Source of the DNA: Stenotrophomonas sp. ASS1 | Lineage (GTDB): Bacteria; Pseudomonadota; Gammaproteobacteria; Xanthomonadales; Xanthomonadaceae | NCBI RefSeq assembly: GCF_004346925.1 | Contig: NZ_CP031167.1 | Span: 3,678,001 to 3,742,000 of the forward strand | Reading direction: 5' to 3' | Length of the DNA stretch: 64,000 nucleotides | In this document: piece after piece, positions 59,029-64,000 of the stretch | Numbering within the stretch: the first letter of the stretch is position 1 | How the letters are laid out: the number at the start of each line of letters is the position of its first letter | Position numbers and translations under genes: made by a program | Notes under the pieces: generated by a model | Seen by the model: the letters and a program-made list of their open reading frames with translations, nothing else | Databases searched by the model: none | Told to the model about the DNA's origin: nothing

Positions 59029-60124
59029 AGAGGCGAAGGGTGTCGCGCTGCATGGCCTGCAGGGTAAACGGGATGCGGGTCGGCAAGGACGGCGGCTGCG
59101 CCAGCAGGGCCAGCGCACGTTCACCCAGCGCCCGTGCATCGCCCAGCGGCACGGCGCCGGCCGGCTGCAGCTGCTGCAGCAGTTCGCCGACGCCGCCATG
59201 GTCCCAGCCCAGTACCGGGCGACCGACCGACAACGCTTCGACCACGGTGCGGCCGAACGCTTCGGGCTTGTCCGAAAGCTGCAGCACCAGATCGCTGGCC
59301 GCATAGGCCTGGGCGATGCGCGCGGTCGGCGTGCTGATCTGCACGACGTCGGTCACGCCCAAAGCAGCCGCCTGCCGGCGCAGGTCGGCCACGTAGGCTT
59401 CACGGCCGGGTTCATCGGTGCCCAGCATCCACAGCTGTGCCGGCACACCGGCCGCGCGTACATCCGCCAGCAACTGCAGCGCATGAGCATGCCCCTTCAG
59501 CCGGGTGCCACGCCCCGGCAGCAGCAGCAGCGGGCCCTCAACCTGCGCCAGCCACGGGTAATCGGCTGCCAGCGCCAGTCGTGGCCGACGGTCGGCGCGG
59601 GCCACGCGGGGAAACTGTGCGACATCGACGCCGCGCGGAATCACCTGCAGCCTCGCTTCGGGAACCGTCGGGTAGTGCCGCTGCACGTAGTCGCGCACGG
59701 TGTTGGACACGCAGATCACGCGTTCACCGCTGGTCATCATCGCACTGTAGCGGCTGGGCGAGTTCAACCCGTGCACGGTGGTCACCCAATGCGGGCGCTG
59801 TGCGGCAGGCATCGCGCGGATCGCGTACAGGCCCAGCCAGGCCGGCAGCCGCGAACGGGCATGCACGATGTCGGCGCCAACTTCAGCGAACAGGCGGCGC
59901 AGGGTCGGCAGGTGGCGCAGGGTCAGCAGCGACTTGCGGCCGATATCAAGGGTGAGGTGCTCGGCACCGCTATCGAGCAGCGGCTGCACCAGGCGGCCAC
60001 CGGCGGAGACCACCAGCGCACGATGGCCGGCAGCGACCAGGGCCGCAGCGATTTCCAGGGTCGAGCGCTCGACACCGCCGGAGTGCAGCGCCGGCAGCAA
60101 CTGCACCACGGTCAATCGGCGCAT
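59009..60124 (-). CDS. Glycosyltransferase family 4
   Basis: The 371-residue GT-B enzyme has the N-terminal acceptor domain (VVQLLPALHSGGVERSTLEI) and the nucleotide-sugar domain (LLLLPGRGTRLKGHAHALQL, then EAFGRTVVEALSVGRPVLGW with the E-x7-E motif). VQLLPALHSGGVE is typical of GT4 enzymes acting on lipopolysaccharide or capsule. Sugar donor unknown. It lies between the zinc-finger gene (15 bases) and the overlapping ligase. Confidence 0.9.
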   Translation of the reverse strand: MRRLTVVQLLPALHSGGVERSTLEIAAALVAAGHRALVVSAGGRLVQPLLDSGAEHLTLDIGRKSLLTLRHLPTLRRLFAEVGADIVHARSRLPAWLGLYAIRAMPAAQRPHWVTTVHGLNSPSRYSAMMTSGERVICVSNTVRDYVQRHYPTVPEARLQVIPRGVDVAQFPRVARADRRPRLALAADYPWLAQVEGPLLLLPGRGTRLKGHAHALQLLADVRAAGVPAQLWMLGTDEPGREAYVADLRRQAAALGVTDVVQISTPTARIAQAYAASDLVLQLSDKPEAFGRTVVEALSVGRPVLGWDHGGVGELLQQLQPAGAVPLGDARALGERALALLAQPPSLPTRIPFTLQAMQRDTLRLYADLAG

Positions 60125-60139
60125 CGAAGGGGCGGCCGC

Positions 60140-60337
60140 TTAGTCGGCCAGCACGAACACGGAACCGCAGTACGGGCACTGCGCTTCGCCGTTGGGCTCG
60201 TCTTCGATCGGCAGGTACACGCGCGGATGCGAGTTCCACAGCGCCATTTCCGGGGTCGGGCAGCTCAGCGGCAGATCGCTGCGGTGCACGGTGTAGCGCT
60301 TCTCGGCGTTGGCGGGCGCGGTGGCGGTATGGCTCAT
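60140..60337 (-). CDS. CHCC zinc-finger domain protein
   Basis: The 65-residue protein has one Cys (PLSCPTPEMALWNSHPRVYL), a His in the same segment and CPYCGSVFVLAD at the end, a Cys-His-Cys-Cys set as in the NDUFS6-like zinc-finger (PF10276) proteins. Bacterial members are small, soluble and of uncertain role. The start at 60337 begins MSHTATAPANAEKRYTVH. First gene of the three-gene minus-strand operon with the glycosyltransferase and ligase. Confidence 0.85.
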   Translation of the reverse strand: MSHTATAPANAEKRYTVHRSDLPLSCPTPEMALWNSHPRVYLPIEDEPNGEAQCPYCGSVFVLAD

Positions 60338-60758
60338 GGCGGATGTCGATGAACGGGTTGCGAGGCCTGTGATTCTAGCATCTGGGCCGCCCCGACATTG
60401 CGCCGCAACGGGTCTTTGCGCGTACCGGGCCGATTCCCTGCGGCCCTGCATGCCACCTCGGGACGGGGTGCCGGTGGAAATTCCCGATCGATCCTGCAGG
60501 TTCACGCCGAAAATCCGCCGACAACGATATTTCCCGCATTTGGATCGAACTAAATGGCACTTGTCAGGTTGCCACGGCTGTTGCAGGATCGGGCCAGGTC
60601 GTAAACCGGCCCACTCCAATCCGACCCGATCGCATGGCCCGCCCCCACCGGACCGGCATCGCCTCTTCCACTGCCATCCCGGCGGGCGGAGCGATGCTGT
60701 CCGTGGTGTCCGCCGATGCGGGTTCTGCCCGCCGCCTGCCCTTCCGGGAGACCCCTGC
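60338..60758. other. 421-bp gap before the GH92 gene
   Basis: This must hold the zinc-finger promoter and the long leader of the GH92 gene. I see an imperfect dyad TGGCACTTGTCAGGTTGCCA (60555-60574) and a ribosome-site-like GGGAG before the ATG at 60759, but no ORF with coding character and no clear terminator. Confidence 0.45.
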
Positions 60759-63700
60759 ATGACCCTGTCCGATCCACGCCGCGCCCTGCTTCCGCTCGCC
60801 CTGGCCCTGGCCTGTGCGACTACCGCGATGCCGGTGCTGGCACAGGGACTGCAGACCTCGTTCGAACCGGGCCAGCCGGCGCCGGCACCGGCCGCAGGCG
60901 CACTGCAGGTCACGATCGGCAACGGCCCTGCTGCGCCTTACGCCGCCAAGCGCAATGCGGGCTACAGCGGCCTGCATGCACTGCGCTACAGCAGCGAAGG
61001 CGGCAGCGCGCGACGCGAGCTGTTCAAGGCGGACATGACCATCGAGGCCGATACCACCCTGTCGTGGCTGGTGCTGCCGGAGATCGTCGGCAAGGACACC
61101 GTGGCCTCGACCTATGTGTCACTGGACCTGCTGCTGGACGATGGCAGCCGCGTTTCGGCCAGCGCTGCACGCGACCAGCATGGCGTGGCCATCGGTGCGC
61201 GCGCGCAGGGCGATTCGAAGACGCTGTATCCGCAGCAGTGGGCGCGCAAGGCGGTGCGGCTGGGCGACGTGCCCGCGCTGAAGGGCCGCCGCGTGGTGGC
61301 GATCGAACTGGACGTGGCCAGTGCCGACGGTGCACCGGTCTCGGGCTGGATCGATGACGTGCGCCTGGACACAGTGCCACGTCAGCAGCCAGCGCGCGTC
61401 TCCGACTGGGTGCTGACCACCCGTGGCACCCAGGCCAACGGCACCTTCTCGCGCGGCAACAATTTCCCGGCCACCGCGGTACCGCACGGATTCAACTTCT
61501 GGACCCCGGTGACCGATGCTGGCGCACTGAACTGGCTGTACCGCTGGAACGAACAGAACGACGCACAGAACCGCCCGCAGCTGCAGGCGCTTGCGCTGAG
61601 CCATCAGCCCAGCCCGTGGATGGGCGACCGCCAGACCTTCCAGGTGATGCCCTCGGCCAGCCGTGGCGTGCCGGAGGCCGACCGTCGCAAGCGCGCGCTG
61701 TCATTCGAGCGCAGCCATGAAAGCGCGCGCCCGTATCGCTACGACGTGCGCTTCGACAACGGCATCGCGGCCGCCATCGCGCCGACCGATCATGCCGCGC
61801 TGTTCCGCTTTGATTTCCCCGAGGGCGGCGACGCCAACCTGCTGTTCGACAATGTCGATGCACGCGGTGGCCTGACCCTGGACGCTGCCACGCAGACACT
61901 GTCCGGCTACACCGATACGCGCAGCGGGCTGTCCAATGGCGCCAGCCGCATGTACGTGGCAGCCAGCTTCGACAGGCCATGGCACAGCAGCGGGCGCATC
62001 GGCACCGGCCGACCGACCGGCTACATCAAGTTCGATGCCGGCAGCGACCGGCGGGTGACCATGCGCATCGCCACCTCGCTGATCTCGGTGGAACAGGCAC
62101 GGCACAACCTGGCCCTGGAAATCGCCGCAGCCGATACGCTGGAAAGCGTGGCCGGCCGTGCGCAGGATGCATGGGACGCGCGCCTGGGCCGCTTCGACAT
62201 CGGCGATGCCAGCGACGACCAGAAGACCACGCTGTATTCCAGCCTGTACCGGCTGTTCCTGTACCCCAATTCCGGCCACGAGAACGTGGGCAGCGCCGCC
62301 GCACCGGAGTGGCGCTACGCCAACCAGGCCAGCGCCAGCGATGACAACACCGAGGGCAGCGCGACCCGCAGCTACGCCGCCGTGCGCGACGGCAAGGTAT
62401 TCGTCAACAACGGCTTCTGGGACACCTTCCGCACCACCTGGCCGGCCTATGCGCTGTTCGCTCCGGAGGATGCCGGGCAGCTGGTACAGGGCTTCATCGA
62501 GCAGTACCGTGCCGGCGGCTGGATCGCGCGCTGGTCGTCGCCGGGCTACGCCGACCTGATGGTCGGCACCAGCTCTGACGTGGCGTTCGCCGATGCCTGG
62601 CTGAAGGGCATCGGCGGTTTCGATCCGGCCGAGGCCTATGCCGCCGCGCTGAAGAACGCGACCGTGGTACCACCCGACCGCCATGTCGGCCGCAAGGGCA
62701 TGGACCGTTCGACCTTCCGCGGCTACGCCAGCGCCGACGTGCACGAAGGCATGTCGTGGACGATGGAAGGCGCACTCAATGACTTCGGCATCGCCAACAT
62801 GGCCGATGCCCTGGCCAAGCGCGCGACCGCACCTGCCGCACGCGAGCGCTACAGCACCGAGGCCGACTACTTCCGCCACCGCGCCGCCAGCTACGCGACG
62901 ATGTTCGACCCTGCCGCCGGCTTCTTCCAGGGCCGCAAGGCCGATGGCCGCTGGCGCGTGGACGCCAAGGACTACGACCCGCGCGTGTGGGGCCACGATT
63001 ACACCGAATCCAACGGCTGGACCTTCGCCTTCACCGCCGCCCATGACGGCGAAGGCCTGGCCGCGCTGTACGGTGGCCGCGAAAAGCTGGCGGCGAAGCT
63101 GGATACCTTCTTCGCCACGCCGGAAACCGCGGATCCGGCACTTGCGGGCTCCTACGGCGGCACCATCCACGAGATGACCGAAGCACGCGACGTGCGCATG
63201 GGCATGTACGCGCACAGCAACCAGCCTGCGCACCACATCCCGTGGATGTACCTGTATGCCGGGCAGCCGTGGAAGACCCAGCAGCACGTGCGCGAGATCC
63301 TGTCGCGGCTGTACGTCGGCAGCGAGATCGGCCAGGGCTATCCGGGCGATGAGGACAACGGCGAAACCTCGGCATGGTACGTGCTGGCGTCGCTGGGCCT
63401 GTACCCGCTGCGCATGGGCGCCCCGGAGTACGTGATCGGCTCGCCGGCATTCGAGCATGCACGGGTGGAGCTGCAGGGTGGCGCGGTGCTGACCGTGAAC
63501 GCGGCCAACAACTCGCGCGAGAACGTCTACGTGCAGTCGCTGAAGATCAACGGTACGCCGTGGACGAAGACCTGGGTGCCGCACGACCTGATCGCCAAGG
63601 GCGCGACCCTCGACTTCGTGATGGGACCCCGTCCCTCGCGCTGGGGCAGCGGCGTGGACGATGTGCCGCGCTCGTTGACCGCGCGCGGCCAGCGCCCGCA

Positions 63701-64000
63701 GCTGCTGCACGACCTGCTCGGCAGCGGCGCGAAGGCGATGCTGGCCGATGGCCGTGCCCTGCCCGCACTGGTCGATGACGATGCGAGCACCACCGTGGGT
63801 CTGGGCGGCGGCGCAACCATCGCGCTGACCGGACTGAGCGACGGCACGCCGACGATGTACACGCTCACCAGCGGTGACGGCCGCATCCAGGGCGGTGAGT
63901 GGACGTTGGAGGCACGCAACGGCGGCGGCAGCTGGACCGTGCTCGACCAGCGCAGCGGCGAAGACTTCGCGTCTGCCCGCCAGACCCGTCCGTTCCGCAT
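60759..64000 (+). CDS. Secreted GH92 alpha-mannosidase (3' end beyond the window)
   Basis: The frame stays open from ATG 60759 to the window end, giving at least 1080 residues. A signal peptide (LLPLALALACATTAMPVLAQ) is followed by a 200-residue beta-rich, galactose-binding-like domain. GH92 proper starts near residue 215 (RGTQANGTFSRGNNFPATAV, then PHGFNFWTPVT). VNNGFWDTFRTTWPAYALF, SPGYADLMVGTSSDVAFADA and MEGALNDFGIANMADALAK follow. HSNQPAHHIPWMYLYAGQPW and GYPGDEDNGETSAWYVLAS hold the calcium and catalytic-base acids expected for the family. The enzyme trims alpha-mannose from glycans, probably in the periplasm or outside. Confidence 0.9.
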   Translation, partial: MTLSDPRRALLPLALALACATTAMPVLAQGLQTSFEPGQPAPAPAAGALQVTIGNGPAAPYAAKRNAGYSGLHALRYSSEGGSARRELFKADMTIEADTTLSWLVLPEIVGKDTVASTYVSLDLLLDDGSRVSASAARDQHGVAIGARAQGDSKTLYPQQWARKAVRLGDVPALKGRRVVAIELDVASADGAPVSGWIDDVRLDTVPRQQPARVSDWVLTTRGTQANGTFSRGNNFPATAVPHGFNFWTPVTDAGALNWLYRWNEQNDAQNRPQLQALALSHQPSPWMGDRQTFQVMPSASRGVPEADRRKRALSFERSHESARPYRYDVRFDNGIAAAIAPTDHAALFRFDFPEGGDANLLFDNVDARGGLTLDAATQTLSGYTDTRSGLSNGASRMYVAASFDRPWHSSGRIGTGRPTGYIKFDAGSDRRVTMRIATSLISVEQARHNLALEIAAADTLESVAGRAQDAWDARLGRFDIGDASDDQKTTLYSSLYRLFLYPNSGHENVGSAAAPEWRYANQASASDDNTEGSATRSYAAVRDGKVFVNNGFWDTFRTTWPAYALFAPEDAGQLVQGFIEQYRAGGWIARWSSPGYADLMVGTSSDVAFADAWLKGIGGFDPAEAYAAALKNATVVPPDRHVGRKGMDRSTFRGYASADVHEGMSWTMEGALNDFGIANMADALAKRATAPAARERYSTEADYFRHRAASYATMFDPAAGFFQGRKADGRWRVDAKDYDPRVWGHDYTESNGWTFAFTAAHDGEGLAALYGGREKLAAKLDTFFATPETADPALAGSYGGTIHEMTEARDVRMGMYAHSNQPAHHIPWMYLYAGQPWKTQQHVREILSRLYVGSEIGQGYPGDEDNGETSAWYVLASLGLYPLRMGAPEYVIGSPAFEHARVELQGGAVLTVNAANNSRENVYVQSLKINGTPWTKTWVPHDLIAKGATLDFVMGPRPSRWGSGVDDVPRSLTARGQRPQLLHDLLGSGAKAMLADGRALPALVDDDASTTVGLGGGATIALTGLSDGTPTMYTLTSGDGRIQGGEWTLEARNGGGSWTVLDQRSGEDFASARQTRPFR

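Noticed and set aside
61701..63710. 669-residue minus-strand frame inside the GH92 gene
   Set aside because: The plus-strand GH92 frame has clear family motifs throughout; the minus frame has none.

Overview
The window looks like core chromosome of a Stenotrophomonas species close to S. maltophilia. The evidence is: GC-rich codon use with strong third-position GC; many short palindromes beginning GTAG (the SMAG repeat family described in S. maltophilia); the gene order ilvC-ilvG-ilvM-ilvA-leuA-x-leuCDB typical of xanthomonads; and a tolC-pcm-tetR-RND cluster matching SmeOP-TolCSm of S. maltophilia. I saw no tRNA, rRNA, CRISPR, prophage or insertion sequence.

Layout. 0-0.4 kb: a 46-bp tandem palindrome array. 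0.4-6.1 kb: LON-domain protein, mpl, adk, a possible orphan small RNA, PPi-dependent phosphofructokinase, a secreted OB-fold protein and a DUF488 protein. 6.3-9.2 kb: a secreted unknown and a K+-independent proton-pumping pyrophosphatase. 9.3-17.5 kb: an iron/heme region with a heme oxygenase-DUF454-exbB-exbD-tonB operon beside a fecI-fecR-TonB receptor signalling set with a Fur-like box. 17.5-20.2 kb: two small secreted unknowns, soluble pyrophosphatase and an HDOD protein with a degenerate receiver. 20.4-26.6 kb: a TonB receptor, an AraC regulator and a membrane-bound winged-helix/beta-propeller protein. 26.9-33.8 kb: an ion-channel-like protein, thiC with a TPP riboswitch, a BCCT transporter, a repeat-rich gap and gamma-glutamyltransferase. 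34.0-44.2 kb: the branched-chain amino acid operon behind an attenuator. 44.3-46.5 kb: SDR enzyme, divergent LysR, then a 77-bp tandem SMAG-dimer array. 46.5-53.8 kb: RND pump, regulator, pcm and tolC. 53.9-60.3 kb: permease, waaA, lpxL, O-antigen ligase, glycosyltransferase and a zinc-finger protein. 60.8 kb to the end: a secreted GH92 alpha-mannosidase cut by the window edge.

How the genes work together. Three PPi enzymes lie within 15 kb (Pfp, HppA, Ppa), which suggests PPi-linked glycolysis and membrane energisation. The heme operon joins outer-membrane energisation to heme breakdown, and the neighbouring sigma/anti-sigma/receptor trio would provide substrate-induced uptake. The ilv-leu operon carries all steps from threonine to 2-oxobutyrate plus most of the valine/leucine branches. 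It begins with a leader peptide holding an Ile-Leu-Val-Leu-Val-Leu-Ile run, followed by mutually exclusive RNA pairings. A second intrinsic terminator, a coupled 37-codon ORF and a Tam-like methyltransferase inside the leucine genes are the least explained parts. The LPS genes (waaA, lpxL, ligase, glycosyltransferase) form a cell-envelope block next to the efflux system.
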